NCBI GenBank assembly: GCA_963667595.2
Contig: CAXXWD010000001.1
Span: 1,860,001-1,924,000 of the forward strand
Length of the DNA stretch: 64,000 nt
Direction: 5' to 3'
Source of the DNA: JAHJQZ01 sp963667595
GTDB lineage: Bacteria > Pseudomonadota > Alphaproteobacteria > Rhizobiales > Devosiaceae
A model generated the notes under the pieces. That model made no database searches and was not told where the DNA came from. It worked only from the letters and a program-made list of their open reading frames with translations. Below are positions 1 to 9,411 of this stretch, in pieces (the stretch's first letter is position 1; each line of letters begins with the position of its first letter). The position numbers and the translations under genes are program-made.

Positions 1-1
1 C

Positions 2-331
2 CACTGGTGGGAGCTTGTGCATGGGCGGCGCGCCTTCGATCTTGCCGGCCTTGCCGCCCACCATATCGTTCAGGTGGTGGACGATTGGAACACCAACCGC
101 GATCTGGCGCTTCTGGCCGAACTGGGGATCGGCAGGGGTCGGCTTCTGCTCTGCGGCTTCGATCTCCAGAATGCCCTCAGCGATCGTCCGGTGGCCCGTT
201 GCATGCATAGGGCGCTGGCCGCTTATGCGGCATCTGCCGATCGGACACCCGGAGTGCCGGTTGTCGAGCCCGAAACGGTTCTCGCCTGGTGGGCGCGCCA
301 GCGGAACGATGCCAGCGAAGCGCTTCGCTGA
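2..331 (+). CDS. Glycoside hydrolase family 2 protein, C-terminal part (5' end outside window)
   Basis: Only the last ~109 codons are present and the frame is open to the left window edge. The residues 'HWWELVHG' followed by 'VQVVDDWNTNR' and 'GRGRLLLCGFDLQ' match the tail of GH2 (beta-galactosidase/beta-glucuronidase-like) proteins, in which a short beta-sandwich region closes the chain. It would hydrolyse a terminal glycosidic bond. It converges on an AraC regulator, with 96 bases between the stop codons, and sits next to other carbohydrate genes, which supports a role in glycoside degradation. The catalytic domain cannot be seen, so substrate and exact subfamily are unknown. Confidence 0.6.
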   Translation, partial: HWWELVHGRRAFDLAGLAAHHIVQVVDDWNTNRDLALLAELGIGRGRLLLCGFDLQNALSDRPVARCMHRALAAYAASADRTPGVPVVEPETVLAWWARQRNDASEALR

Positions 332-427
332 CCGGTCCGTCTGGCGCCGCATCGTTTGTCAGGTTAATTCGGTGTCCAGTTTCGCGCGCGATACGCCGTG
401 GAAAGGAACGGATTTACGGTTTGTCGA

Positions 428-1324
428 TTATCCTTTTCGGAGCGCGCGGTATTGGGTCGGCGAACAGGCGTGAATGCGGCGAAAGCAGCGCGAGAAATAT
501 AAAGGGTCATCAAATCCCAGTTCGCCGGCAACGTCCTTGATCGAATATTCCGTGGTGTCGAGCAGAAAGCAGGCGCGCTGGATCTTCAGGCGGACAAAAA
601 AGTCCATGAGTGTGAAGCCGGTGTGCTTCTTGAAGACCGCCGTGAGGTGGGATGGGGACAGGTTCGCCAGGCGCGCCAGATCCTCGACGCGAAGCTGGCC
701 TGCGAGATTGGCGTGCATCATGTCGATGACGCGCTTGATGCGCTCTTCGCTATGGGACGATTGACGGTTTCGCACGCGATGGCGCGCCACGGCGAGATGC
801 GTCACGATCTGGCCAAGCAACATCGATGACGAAAGCAGATTGTCCGGCGTGTAGCCATCCGCAAGGACCGCCAGCAGCTTTTCGAACACCGTCGGCAATG
901 CCGGATCGTGGCCCGGATGGAGCAACGCCCGTTCGCGGCCCAGACCCAGCACGCGAAATACTGCCGGTAGCTTCGGGCCGGCCAGGTGGACCCAGTAGAT
1001 GGTCCAGGGGCTTTCGTGATCGGCGCCGTAGGCATGCGGCACATGCGGCGGTATCAGCACGGCATCGCCGGGCAGGATCGTGAGGTCCAAATCGCCGAAG
1101 CGCACCCAACCCGAGCCTTCGGTGCAATAGATGAGCACGGATTGAGCAACGCCTTCGTTGCGTTCGACAAAGTGCCATTGCGCTTTCGGGTAATGGCCGA
1201 CATCGGTCGGTAAGAGATCGAACAAAGGGTCGCCTTCGAACCAGGACGACACCACGGATCGCGGCAGGACAACCACTCTCTGCCCGGGAAATCCCTCCAG
1301 AATGCGAAGAACGGCTCCAGTCAT
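428..1324 (-). CDS. AraC family transcriptional regulator with cupin sensor domain
   Basis: This 298-residue protein has the two-domain layout of AraC/XylS regulators. The N-terminal half carries a cupin-like sugar-sensing fold, with 'LTILPGDAVLIPPHVPHAY' typical of the AraC ligand-binding jelly roll. The last ~100 residues hold the double helix-turn-helix, including 'VEDLARLANLSPSHLTAVFK' and the conserved end 'FDDPLYFSRCFRR'. It is divergent from the DUF5107-TPR gene with ~130 bases between start codons, and convergent with the GH2 gene. It probably activates one or both in response to a sugar; the ligand is unknown. Confidence 0.9.
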   Translation of the reverse strand: MTGAVLRILEGFPGQRVVVLPRSVVSSWFEGDPLFDLLPTDVGHYPKAQWHFVERNEGVAQSVLIYCTEGSGWVRFGDLDLTILPGDAVLIPPHVPHAYGADHESPWTIYWVHLAGPKLPAVFRVLGLGRERALLHPGHDPALPTVFEKLLAVLADGYTPDNLLSSSMLLGQIVTHLAVARHRVRNRQSSHSEERIKRVIDMMHANLAGQLRVEDLARLANLSPSHLTAVFKKHTGFTLMDFFVRLKIQRACFLLDTTEYSIKDVAGELGFDDPLYFSRCFRRIHACSPTQYRALRKG

Positions 1325-1453
1325 GATTCCAGCTTTCTATCAGAGAATCATCCATATCATCCAGTGTTGTTCCCATTCCGGTCGCCCCGGTTCTCGCGTA
1401 GCCTTCGAGCAGCATTCAACACCAAGAAGATCGTCCCGGAGGACGCCTCGTTT

Positions 1454-4400
1454 ATGGAACTCACCCCGCTTCCTGAACCGCCTGCGAACCTTGACGGACC
1501 GGTCAAAGCCTGGTCGTCGCCACTGGTGCTGCCGACCTACGAGCCGGCGACGGCAGACCTCAACCCGATGTTTCTCGAAAACCGCGTGTTCCAGGGATCG
1601 AGTGGACGCGTCTATCCCCTGCCGTTTTTCGACAGGATCAGCCAGGATCTCGTCGACAGGAAATGGCAGGCTGTCCACGTCGAGAATGCCTTTTTGCGCG
1701 TCACGTTGCTGCCCGAACTCGGGGGGCGTGTCTATGCGATGGTCGACAAGGTCAACGGCTATGACGTTGTCTATCGCAACCGGGTGATCAAGCCGGCTCT
1801 GGTGGGGCTGGCCGGGCCGTGGCTTTCCGGCGGCATCGAGTTCAACTGGCCCCAGCACCACCGTCCCAGCACCTACATGCCCGTTAGCTGGATGATCGAG
1901 GAAGAACCGGACGGCAGCCGTACGGTGTGGATGTCCGAAAACGAGCCGATGACCCGGATGAAGGGTATGCACGGCGTGCGGTTGCGGCCCGATTGCAGCG
2001 TGCTCGAATTAAGGGTGCGTCTGCACAACCGGACCGAGCTGGCGCAGACCTTTTTGTGGTGGGCCAATGTCGCGACCGAGGTCAACGAGAACTATCAGAG
2101 CTTTTTCCCCGAAGACGTTCACTTTGTCGCCGACCATGCCAAGCGCGCCGTCAGCGCGTTTCCCTGCTGTGAGGGACGTTATTATGGTGTCGATTATGCG
2201 GAACGCGCCCGCTCGGGCGTGCCCGAAACGGAGTGTCCGTCCCAATTCGTTCCGCCGCCGGACCGGGCGCCGAATGATTTGCGCTGGTATGCCAATATTC
2301 CGGTGCCAACGAGCTATATGTGTCTGGGATCGCGCCATGACTTTTCCGGCGGCTACGACCATGGTGTAAAAGCCGGAATCGTCCATATCGCCGATCATCG
2401 CATTTCGCCCGGCAAGAAGCAGTGGACCTGGGGCAATCATGATTTCGGCTACGCCTGGGACCGCAACCTGACCGAGCCGGACGAGGATGGCGTCTATCGC
2501 CCCTATATCGAACTGATGGCGGGCGTCTTCACCGACAATCAGCCGGACTTCTCCTATCTGGCGCCCGGCGAAACCAAGGTGTTTTCCCAGTACTGGTATC
2601 CGATCCGCGAGATCGGGCCGGCCGTCGCCGCAACGCGCGAGGCCGCCATCGGCCTTACTGCAAGCGGCCATGGTGCAAGAATCGGCATTCTGGTGACAAA
2701 AAAGCGGCCTGATGCCGAAATCACCGTCGCCGCATCCGGGCGCGAACTGGTGCGCCGCGCCGTCTATCTGTCGCCGGCGGCGCCGTATTTCCTGGATGTC
2801 GTTCTGCCGGACGGCGTGGGGTCGGCAGACCTTGAAATCGCGCTAAGGGCTGGAGACGACACTGTCGTTGAACGGATACCCGAAAATGCCGCTCCGGCTC
2901 CTGCGCCCATAACGGCCAGCGCGCCGCCGCCCCCGGAAAGCATCGAGAGCGTCGACGAGCTTTGGGTGACGGCGCAGCATCTGCAACAATACCGCCACGC
3001 GACGCGTTTCCCCGAACCCTATTGGCAAGAGGCGCTCCGTCGCGATCCCGGCGACAGCCGGTGCAACATTGCACTCGGCATGTGGCACCTGAGACGCGCC
3101 GAGTTTGCGGCGGCCGAAGCCTTTTTCCGCAAGGCCATCGCGAGGTTGACACGACGCAATCCCAATCCTTCGGATGGCGATGCCTTCTATTATCTCGGTA
3201 TCACATTGCGCTATCTCGGCGCCTCGGACGATGCCTATGCCGCCTTTGCCAAGGCAAGCTGGAACGCTGGCTTTGTGGCGCCGGCGAGTCTCGCCATGGC
3301 CGAACTTGATGCCGCGCGGAAACGATATTCGGCGGCGCTCGCGCATGTCGAACAGTCTTTGAAACATGATGTCGACAATCTCGGCGCCCGCAATCTTCGC
3401 GCCGCGCTTTGCCGGCGGCTTGGACGCGAGGCGGAGGCGCGCGCTGCGATCGAGGCGACGCTGGCGCTCGATCCACTCGACCCATGGGCGCTTCTGCTTG
3501 CCGGACGGCCCGTCGACATAAACGAGCAGACCGTCATTGACGTGGCCATCGTCAATGCCCGGGCCGGGTTCTTCGAAATTGCCTACGGGCTCGTTTCCGA
3601 TCGCGCCGTAAGGAGCGGGAAGAGCGCATCTCCGATGCTGCACTATTATGCCGCCGACTATGCCCACAGGCTCGGAGATCAGGACGCCCGGTTGCGCCAC
3701 CTGACCCTGGCCGGCGACGCATCGAGCGACTACTGCTTTCCTTCCCGTATCGAGGATGGCCTCGTTCTCGAAGCGGCGCTCGACGCCAACCCGAGAGATG
3801 CCCGGACGCCTTATTATCTGGGCAATCTGCTTTACGACCGACGCCGCCACGAGGAAGCGATCACCCTTTGGGAGAAGGCTGCGGCCATCGATCCGGACTT
3901 CTCGATTGTCTGGCGCAATCTCGGGATCGGTTATTTCAACGTGCTTTCCGAACCGGAACGGGCATCCCAAGCCTATGAGCATGCCCTTAGCGCAGCGCCT
4001 GCGGACGCGCGCCTTCTTTACGAACGCGATCAGCTTTTAAAGCGGATCGGCCGGCCCCCGGCCGCGCGTCTTGCCGAACTCGAAGCCAATCTGGAGCTTG
4101 TTGCGCGACGCGACGACCTCAGCCTCGAACTCAGCGCGCTCTACAACCAGCTTGGCCGATACGAGCGTGCCGAGGCGGTGATTGCCAACCGGCAATTCCA
4201 GCCCTGGGAAGGCGGTGAAGGGCTTGTCCTCGATCAGTGGGTACGCACGAAGCTGCTGCTTGGCCGCAAGGCGCTCGACGAAAACCGGCCACAAGACGCA
4301 ATTGCTTCGTTCGATGCAGCACTTAACCCTCCCCATTCTCTCGGAGAAGCCCGGCACCTTCTGGCCAATCAGAGCGACATCCGATACTGGATGGGCCGCG

Positions 4401-4840
4401 CAATGGAACAGATCGGCGATCAGGCAGCGGCCCGTTGCCACTTTACGCATGCCGCCGAATCCGTTGGCGATTTCCTCGGCATGGAAGTGCGCGCGTTCTC
4501 CGAAAAGACCTATTTTTCGGCGATGTCGCTGGTGCGGCTCGGCCGCCGGCAGGAAGCGGAAGCTCTGTTCCGGTCACTCGGCGAATTTGCCGAAAATCTC
4601 CTGAGCACGCCGGCCAAAATCGACTATTTCGCCACGTCGCTGCCGACCATGCTGATCTTCGAGGACGATCTGCAATTAAGGCAGAAAGTTACGGCGTACG
4701 TCATGTTGGCGGAAGCCGCGATTGGATTGGGCAATATCACAGAGGCAAGGGATTATCTGACACAAGCGCTGTCGCTCGATCCCAACCATCCCCTCGCTGC
4801 CGATCTGCTCGATGAGATCGGTGCCGGCCAACCGGCATAG
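1454..4840 (+). CDS. DUF5107 domain protein with C-terminal tetratricopeptide repeats
   Basis: This 1128-residue protein has no signal peptide. Residues ~40-340 match DUF5107, a galactose-mutarotase-like beta-sandwich domain ('LLPELGGRVYAMVDK', 'GGIEFNWPQHH' and Trp/Tyr-rich patches). A Pro/Ala linker at ~475-495 is followed by TPR units to the C terminus, such as 'ALGMWHLRRAEFAAAEAFF' and 'TPYYLGNLLYDRRRHEEAI'. DUF5107-TPR proteins occur in polysaccharide-utilisation loci and are suspected carbohydrate-active enzymes, but I know of no proven activity. ATG 1454 is chosen over an upstream in-frame start because GGAGGA lies about 10 bases before it. The aldose 1-epimerase gene follows 50 bases later, probably in the same operon. 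Confidence 0.85.
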   Translation: MELTPLPEPPANLDGPVKAWSSPLVLPTYEPATADLNPMFLENRVFQGSSGRVYPLPFFDRISQDLVDRKWQAVHVENAFLRVTLLPELGGRVYAMVDKVNGYDVVYRNRVIKPALVGLAGPWLSGGIEFNWPQHHRPSTYMPVSWMIEEEPDGSRTVWMSENEPMTRMKGMHGVRLRPDCSVLELRVRLHNRTELAQTFLWWANVATEVNENYQSFFPEDVHFVADHAKRAVSAFPCCEGRYYGVDYAERARSGVPETECPSQFVPPPDRAPNDLRWYANIPVPTSYMCLGSRHDFSGGYDHGVKAGIVHIADHRISPGKKQWTWGNHDFGYAWDRNLTEPDEDGVYRPYIELMAGVFTDNQPDFSYLAPGETKVFSQYWYPIREIGPAVAATREAAIGLTASGHGARIGILVTKKRPDAEITVAASGRELVRRAVYLSPAAPYFLDVVLPDGVGSADLEIALRAGDDTVVERIPENAAPAPAPITASAPPPPESIESVDELWVTAQHLQQYRHATRFPEPYWQEALRRDPGDSRCNIALGMWHLRRAEFAAAEAFFRKAIARLTRRNPNPSDGDAFYYLGITLRYLGASDDAYAAFAKASWNAGFVAPASLAMAELDAARKRYSAALAHVEQSLKHDVDNLGARNLRAALCRRLGREAEARAAIEATLALDPLDPWALLLAGRPVDINEQTVIDVAIVNARAGFFEIAYGLVSDRAVRSGKSASPMLHYYAADYAHRLGDQDARLRHLTLAGDASSDYCFPSRIEDGLVLEAALDANPRDARTPYYLGNLLYDRRRHEEAITLWEKAAAIDPDFSIVWRNLGIGYFNVLSEPERASQAYEHALSAAPADARLLYERDQLLKRIGRPPAARLAELEANLELVARRDDLSLELSALYNQLGRYERAEAVIANRQFQPWEGGEGLVLDQWVRTKLLLGRKALDENRPQDAIASFDAALNPPHSLGEARHLLANQSDIRYWMGRAMEQIGDQAAARCHFTHAAESVGDFLGMEVRAFSEKTYFSAMSLVRLGRRQEAEALFRSLGEFAENLLSTPAKIDYFATSLPTMLIFEDDLQLRQKVTAYVMLAEAAIGLGNITEARDYLTQALSLDPNHPLAADLLDEIGAGQPA

Positions 4841-4890
4841 CAAGACCCTGTGCCGGACAGGCGGACCGGCTTTTTTAGGAAGAGCCCGCA

Positions 4891-5937
4891 ATGCTGTCGA
4901 AAAAGGGTATTGGCACGTTTGACGGCAAGATTGTCGAGGAAGTCACCCTTGAAAGCGCCGCCGGCGTCAGGGTTTCGCTGATGAACTGGGGCGTCGTGGT
5001 CCGCGACTGGCAGGTGTCCGTTTGCGGCAAGCCGCGCTCCGTCGTGTTGGGTTTTGAGACGTTTGATCCCTATCCCGTTCATTCGCCCTATTTCGGTGCA
5101 TTGGTCGGACGCGTGGCCAATCGCATCGATGGGGCGCAGTTCACTCTTGACGGCAAGACCTATCGACTTCCCGCCAATGACGGCGCAAACCACCTGCACG
5201 GCGGACCGCAGGGGCTGAGCTTGCGGATATGGGAGATGGAGCCCGACAGCGCCACCAATGCCATCAAGTTCTCGCTCACGAGTTCCGCCGGCGAGATGGG
5301 ATATCCGGGCACGGTGCGCTTCGAGGCGTATTACACGCTTGTCGGGTCGCGCCTGCGGCTCGATCTGTCGGCGCTGCCCGATGCCCCGACCCCGATCAAC
5401 ATGACGCAGCACAACTATTTCAATCTCACCGGTTCAGATACTGCGCTTGACCACATGGTCCACCTTCCTTCGGCGGTTGCGCATACCGCTTTCAGGACCG
5501 ATCACGTCCCCACCGGCGCCATCCTGCCCGTAAACGGAACCGACCTGGACTTCCGGTCGCCGCGTCGCATGCGACAAGCGTCCGGACGTGGCGTCGACTA
5601 CAATGTCAACTATGTGCTTGCCATGAACCGCAAGCTGTCGGATCCGGTCGCAACTGTCACCGGCGAGGACGGCGCCCTCGCTCTGAGGCTCTTCAGTGAT
5701 CAGCCGACAGTGCAGTTCTATAACGGCTTTCTGACCGACGTTCCGGCAAAAGGACATCACGGCCGGCATTACGGCAAATATTCCGGCCTGTGTCTTGAGG
5801 ACCAGTTTTTCCCCGACGCGGTCAATCACCTGCATTTTCCGTCCATCATCTGTTCGCCGGACGCGCCCTATCGTCATTGGTGCGAATTCGATATCAGTCC
5901 GCCGAAAACGGAACCGGATGCCCACATAATCATCTGA
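4891..5937 (+). CDS. galM: Aldose 1-epimerase (galactose mutarotase)
   Basis: This 348-residue cytoplasmic enzyme interconverts alpha and beta anomers of free aldoses. Family hallmarks are visible: 'PYFGALVGRVANRI' near residue 70, 'NHLHGG' with the catalytic-type His near 105, 'MTQHNYFNLTG' with the second His near 175, and 'GLCLEDQFFPDAVN' with the general-base Glu near the C terminus. The length is normal for GalM. An AGGAAG Shine-Dalgarno lies about 8 bases before the ATG. It follows the DUF5107-TPR gene and would feed the correct anomer of a sugar released by the glycosidases into the isomerase pathway downstream. Confidence 0.93.
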   Translation: MLSKKGIGTFDGKIVEEVTLESAAGVRVSLMNWGVVVRDWQVSVCGKPRSVVLGFETFDPYPVHSPYFGALVGRVANRIDGAQFTLDGKTYRLPANDGANHLHGGPQGLSLRIWEMEPDSATNAIKFSLTSSAGEMGYPGTVRFEAYYTLVGSRLRLDLSALPDAPTPINMTQHNYFNLTGSDTALDHMVHLPSAVAHTAFRTDHVPTGAILPVNGTDLDFRSPRRMRQASGRGVDYNVNYVLAMNRKLSDPVATVTGEDGALALRLFSDQPTVQFYNGFLTDVPAKGHHGRHYGKYSGLCLEDQFFPDAVNHLHFPSIICSPDAPYRHWCEFDISPPKTEPDAHIII

Positions 5938-6381
5938 AAAACATCACGGAAAATCCCGCAATCCATCCGGTCGGCGTCATGAGCCTTGATGCCGGCAAAC
6001 CGTTGTGGCCGATGTCGGATAATGCGGTCGAGTTCGGGCCCGATTGTCATCGCGGCGACGGCACGGCGTTTTGTCAGCAACATTTCTCACTTACTGGCAG
6101 CCGGGCTCTCGTCTCCATCGCTTCATGCGGACACGTGGTTTGCGTTGGTTTCGGCGAACGCACACATCGGCGTAGGGGTATGCGCATTGTCCTTTTGCGG
6201 CGGAGATATTTCCATCGGCAAGGCCAGCCAGTTTTCGGTGCAGGTGCTTCGGCGGTGAAGAAAGCGCGGCTTTTTCCATTCAAGGATGGATAGGCACATG
6301 ACGGACACTGACTTTTTTTTGGAAGTTGGTTATGGTGTCATTTGCGTCAAATGCGGACTCCTGAGAAAAATCGAAGGCAAA
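5938..6381. other. Intergenic region before the DeoR gene
   Basis: About 440 bases lie between galM and the preferred DeoR start. No convincing gene is seen: short frames in several phases lack family features. The only structured element is the palindrome near the right end, listed separately. An in-frame extension of the DeoR gene begins at 6286 but is Cys-rich, unlike the family, and contains the palindrome. Confidence 0.5.
6339..6355. promoter_or_regulatory. Probable DeoR-family operator upstream of its own gene
   Basis: CATTTG-CGT-CAAATG is a perfect 6-base inverted repeat with a 3-base spacer, 29 bases before the preferred start of the DeoR-type gene. The 9-mer CATTTGCGT recurs upstream of the ABC importer gene. 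The position fits autoregulation. The link to this regulator is inferred from placement and shared sequence. Confidence 0.5.
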
Positions 6382-7215
6382 ATGCGAAAAACAACCGCTA
6401 AAATGAAGGCTCCCCCCAAATACGCCGACATGTCCCTGGCGCAGCAGCCCATGTTGGCCGAGCCCAGACGCATGAAAATTCTCGAATGGCTTCAGGAGGA
6501 AGGCAGCGCGCGGGTCCGGCATCTGTCGGGGGCATTCGGCGTTTCCGAAGCCACCATTCGCCAGGATCTCGAGAAACTCGAATCCGAAGGATTCATCACG
6601 CGCGAACATGGCGGCGCCTATCTCAAATCCGTTCCACAACAAGTGGAAACCATGAGCCTGCACCACGTCCAGAACATGGATCGCAAGCAGAAGATTGGTC
6701 GGCGTGCCGCGGCCCTGGTGGGCGATCGCGAGACGATCATTATCGATTCCGGCACCACAACCTCGCAATTTGCAGAAAATCTCAAGTCGCGACAGGAACT
6801 CAACATCATCACCAACGCTCTCAACATCGCGCTGATGCTGGGCGCCAATCCGGCCAACACCGTGCATATGCCCGCCGGTCAGTTCAAGGCGCCGACCCTG
6901 TCCTTGAGCGGTGAAAAATCGGCCGACTTCTTTGTCGGCATCTATGCGGAAAAGCTGTTTCTCGCCACGGCCGGCATTTCCTTCGACGCCGGGCTGACCT
7001 ATCCGGCGATTGGCGACATCTACGTCAAGCGCGCCATGATCAAGGCGGCATCCAGGGTCTATCTTCTGGCCGATTCCACCAAGATCGGCCACACGTCCTT
7101 TTCCGCACTTGGCGGCGTCGAACTCGTCAACACGCTGATCACCGACGATGCGATTTCCGAAGAGCACCTGGCTGAATTCCGCGCCCGCGGCATCGAAGTG
7201 ATCGTCGCGTCCTGA
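6382..7215 (+). CDS. DeoR/GlpR family transcriptional repressor
   Basis: The protein has ~277 residues from ATG 6382. It carries the DeoR winged helix ('RRMKILEWLQEEGSARVRHL', then 'FGVSEATIRQDLEKLESEGF') and the C-terminal DeoRC sugar-phosphate-sensing domain of ISOCOT fold ('IIDSGTTTSQFAENL', 'LLADSTKIGHTSF'). Members repress sugar-catabolism genes until a phosphorylated intermediate binds. Here the kinase product of the downstream pathway is the obvious candidate effector. Starts at 6286, 6403 and 6430 are also in frame. 6382 is preferred because GAAGG lies just upstream and the palindrome 6339-6353 then falls outside the coding region. It precedes the ABC importer genes in the same orientation. 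Confidence 0.9.
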   Translation: MRKTTAKMKAPPKYADMSLAQQPMLAEPRRMKILEWLQEEGSARVRHLSGAFGVSEATIRQDLEKLESEGFITREHGGAYLKSVPQQVETMSLHHVQNMDRKQKIGRRAAALVGDRETIIIDSGTTTSQFAENLKSRQELNIITNALNIALMLGANPANTVHMPAGQFKAPTLSLSGEKSADFFVGIYAEKLFLATAGISFDAGLTYPAIGDIYVKRAMIKAASRVYLLADSTKIGHTSFSALGGVELVNTLITDDAISEEHLAEFRARGIEVIVAS

Positions 7216-7262
7216 CCAGCTATTTTTTCGCAAATCCACGAACGTTTGTCCCAGGGGCTTCG

Positions 7263-7280
7263 CATTTGCGTTGACTTGCG
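7263..7280. promoter_or_regulatory. Second DeoR-like site in the importer promoter region
   Basis: CATTTGCGT followed by TGACTTGCG repeats the left half of the 6339-6355 palindrome exactly and the right half imperfectly. It overlaps a TTGACT that could serve as a -35 box for the importer operon. A leader of roughly 200 bases follows before the first coding sequence, and it contains a small CTGCCT/AGGCAG hairpin near 7457-7472. Confidence 0.35.
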
Positions 7281-7492
7281 GATTGACCTTGCATAAACGT
7301 AATTAATCGCAAAAAAACGGAAGAACACGAAACTGGTTTTGATGCGAGGCGCTATAGGGCGCAGGGCAGGCGGGATGTCGGAAGACAAGGGCCGCCGCCT
7401 CGAAGGCGCAGCTGTGCCTGGGCGCCTGTTGGGTCGCTTTCCGAAGTGCAACCGATCTGCCTCGTAAGGCAGACACAAGAGGAGGATAAGAC

Positions 7493-9397
7493 ATGTCAAA
7501 GCTCGGCCGGGGCATTCTGGTGCCCATTTTCGGCGCGCTTATGCTCACTGCAAGCTATGCCCAGACGATGACCGACGTCGGAACGCCACGCGATGAGACG
7601 CTCATCGTGCAGACGTTCGACGGTCGCGCGGCCAATCCCGGTGCCCAGAATCCACTCAATTCCTATGCCATCTGGCGCGGTTTCCGCGAACTGGGCTGGG
7701 GGTATCTTTGGGAGATGGATACGGCAACCGGCCAATCCTATCCGGAACTCGCCGCCGAGATGCCGGAAGTGCTCAATGACGAACACACCCAGTTCCGCAT
7801 CAAGATCCGTCCCGGCGTCTACTGGAGCGATGGCGTCGAGCTGACCACCGACGACTTTATCTATACGCTTGAAACCTCGTTCAAGTATCGCGACCAGCTG
7901 ACCAATGTGCCGACTGTCGTCAATTACGTGAAGAGCTGGAAGAAGGTGGACGACTACACCTTCGAGGTCGAGACGGTTAAGCCGGCCTATGACTTCGCCA
8001 CGGTCATGGGTGTCTACACCTGGGCGTCGGTCTTCATCGTCGTGCCCAAGCATGTTTTCGAGCCGCTCGGCGACAACGTGGTCACCTTCACCAATACGAT
8101 GCCCGTCACCATCGGTCCTTACAAGCTCAAGGAATTCGATCCCAACGGCTTCTGGCATCTTTGGGAGCTGCGCGACGACTGGCAGCGTTCGGCGCGGGGC
8201 AATATGAGCAAACCCAAGGCGAAATACGTCCTTTACAAGGATTTCGGCACCGAAGAAACGCGTGCAATGGCTCTCGTGCAGAACCAGTACGACATCGACA
8301 CCTTCATGAGCCCGGACACGATCGCCGCGGCGCAGGCGCGAAACCCGAAGATCGAGACCTTCTCGCCGACCTTCCCGTATCACGACATGAACGATGCGTG
8401 CGCCTACGGCATTCTGTTCAACCAGATGAAGTCGCCCTACGACAAGCCCGAGGTACGTTGGGCTCTGGCACTTTCGCTCGACCTTGAAAAAGTAGGTATC
8501 AGTGCATTGAGTGGCCAGATCAAGGCCGCGCCGCTGCCCATGCCCGACACGCCGATCACCAGCAAGCTCTATTACGATCCGCTTGCCGATTTCCTCAAGA
8601 ACCTGACCTTGTCGGATGGCTACAAACCGTTTGACGTGGATTTCAGCTCCAAGCTCGTCGACGAGCTGGCCACCCAGGGCATCGACACCTCGAAACTGCC
8701 GACGGGCGACGCCGTGCGCGACGGTTTTGGTCTCGGTTGGTGGAAATATGATCCCGAAGAGTCCGAAAAGCTGCTGGCTTCGGTCGGCATGAAAAAGGGC
8801 GCGGACGGCTTCTACACCCTGCCGGACGGCTCGCCCTGGGTCTTCGAGTTCACCATCCCCGGCGACTGGAACAAGGTCATGCAGCGGATTGGTTTCTCTG
8901 TCGCCGACAGCTGGCGCCAGGCTGGCTTCAACGTGAATGCCCGTCAGGCGGATAATGGTGAATTCAACACCATTCAGTACACCAACTCGCGTCTGGACGT
9001 GCAGTTCAACTGGTCGAACCTTTGCGTTTACAACTCGAACTGGCGGAACGACTGGCGTCAGTTCACGCCGTCCTATCTCAAGCCCGCGGACTCCACCGAC
9101 CAGCTCAGTGGCAACTATCTCCGCATCAGGGACGAGAGGATTTTCGACATCGTCGATGAGAGCGCCAATCTGGAAACGGATTCGCAGGAATTCATCGAAA
9201 ATGGCCGGCAGATCGCAAAATATATCACACAGGATATGCAGGCGATTAACCTGATAAACATCCCGACGACGATCCCGACCAACAGCACATATTGGACGAA
9301 CTACAGCAAGCAGAACAATTTCTATGCTGCGCCCTATACGTGGTGGAGTTCCTTCAAGAAGACTGTTGAGAACATAGAGCCGACTGGCCAACACTAA
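7493..9397 (+). CDS. ABC importer substrate-binding protein, family 5 (SBP_bac_5)
   Basis: This 634-residue periplasmic protein has an N-terminal signal sequence with a hydrophobic core, probably cleaved after 'LMLTASYAQ'. The body shows the oligopeptide/oligosaccharide-binding fold: 'FRIKIRPGVYWSDGVELTTD' and 'GPYKLKEFDPNG' are family-5 landmarks. Family 5 includes receptors for peptides, nickel, opines and plant oligosaccharides. The setting among glycosidase and sugar isomerase genes favours a glycoside or oligosaccharide. A strong GAGGAGG Shine-Dalgarno precedes the ATG. It is the first gene of a five-gene importer operon and is separated from the permeases by a stable hairpin. Confidence 0.9.
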   Translation: MSKLGRGILVPIFGALMLTASYAQTMTDVGTPRDETLIVQTFDGRAANPGAQNPLNSYAIWRGFRELGWGYLWEMDTATGQSYPELAAEMPEVLNDEHTQFRIKIRPGVYWSDGVELTTDDFIYTLETSFKYRDQLTNVPTVVNYVKSWKKVDDYTFEVETVKPAYDFATVMGVYTWASVFIVVPKHVFEPLGDNVVTFTNTMPVTIGPYKLKEFDPNGFWHLWELRDDWQRSARGNMSKPKAKYVLYKDFGTEETRAMALVQNQYDIDTFMSPDTIAAAQARNPKIETFSPTFPYHDMNDACAYGILFNQMKSPYDKPEVRWALALSLDLEKVGISALSGQIKAAPLPMPDTPITSKLYYDPLADFLKNLTLSDGYKPFDVDFSSKLVDELATQGIDTSKLPTGDAVRDGFGLGWWKYDPEESEKLLASVGMKKGADGFYTLPDGSPWVFEFTIPGDWNKVMQRIGFSVADSWRQAGFNVNARQADNGEFNTIQYTNSRLDVQFNWSNLCVYNSNWRNDWRQFTPSYLKPADSTDQLSGNYLRIRDERIFDIVDESANLETDSQEFIENGRQIAKYITQDMQAINLINIPTTIPTNSTYWTNYSKQNNFYAAPYTWWSSFKKTVENIEPTGQH

Positions 9398-9411
9398 CCA
9401 ACCCACGGAAC

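Noticed and set aside
4852..4876. GCCGG...CCGGC followed by six T before galM
   Set aside because: The stem is only five pairs with a nine-base loop, and it runs into the galM ribosome-binding site. A real terminator there is unlikely.
6286..6381. N-terminal extension of the DeoR gene
   Set aside because: It contains the operator-like palindrome, encodes sequence unlike the family and lacks a good ribosome-binding site.
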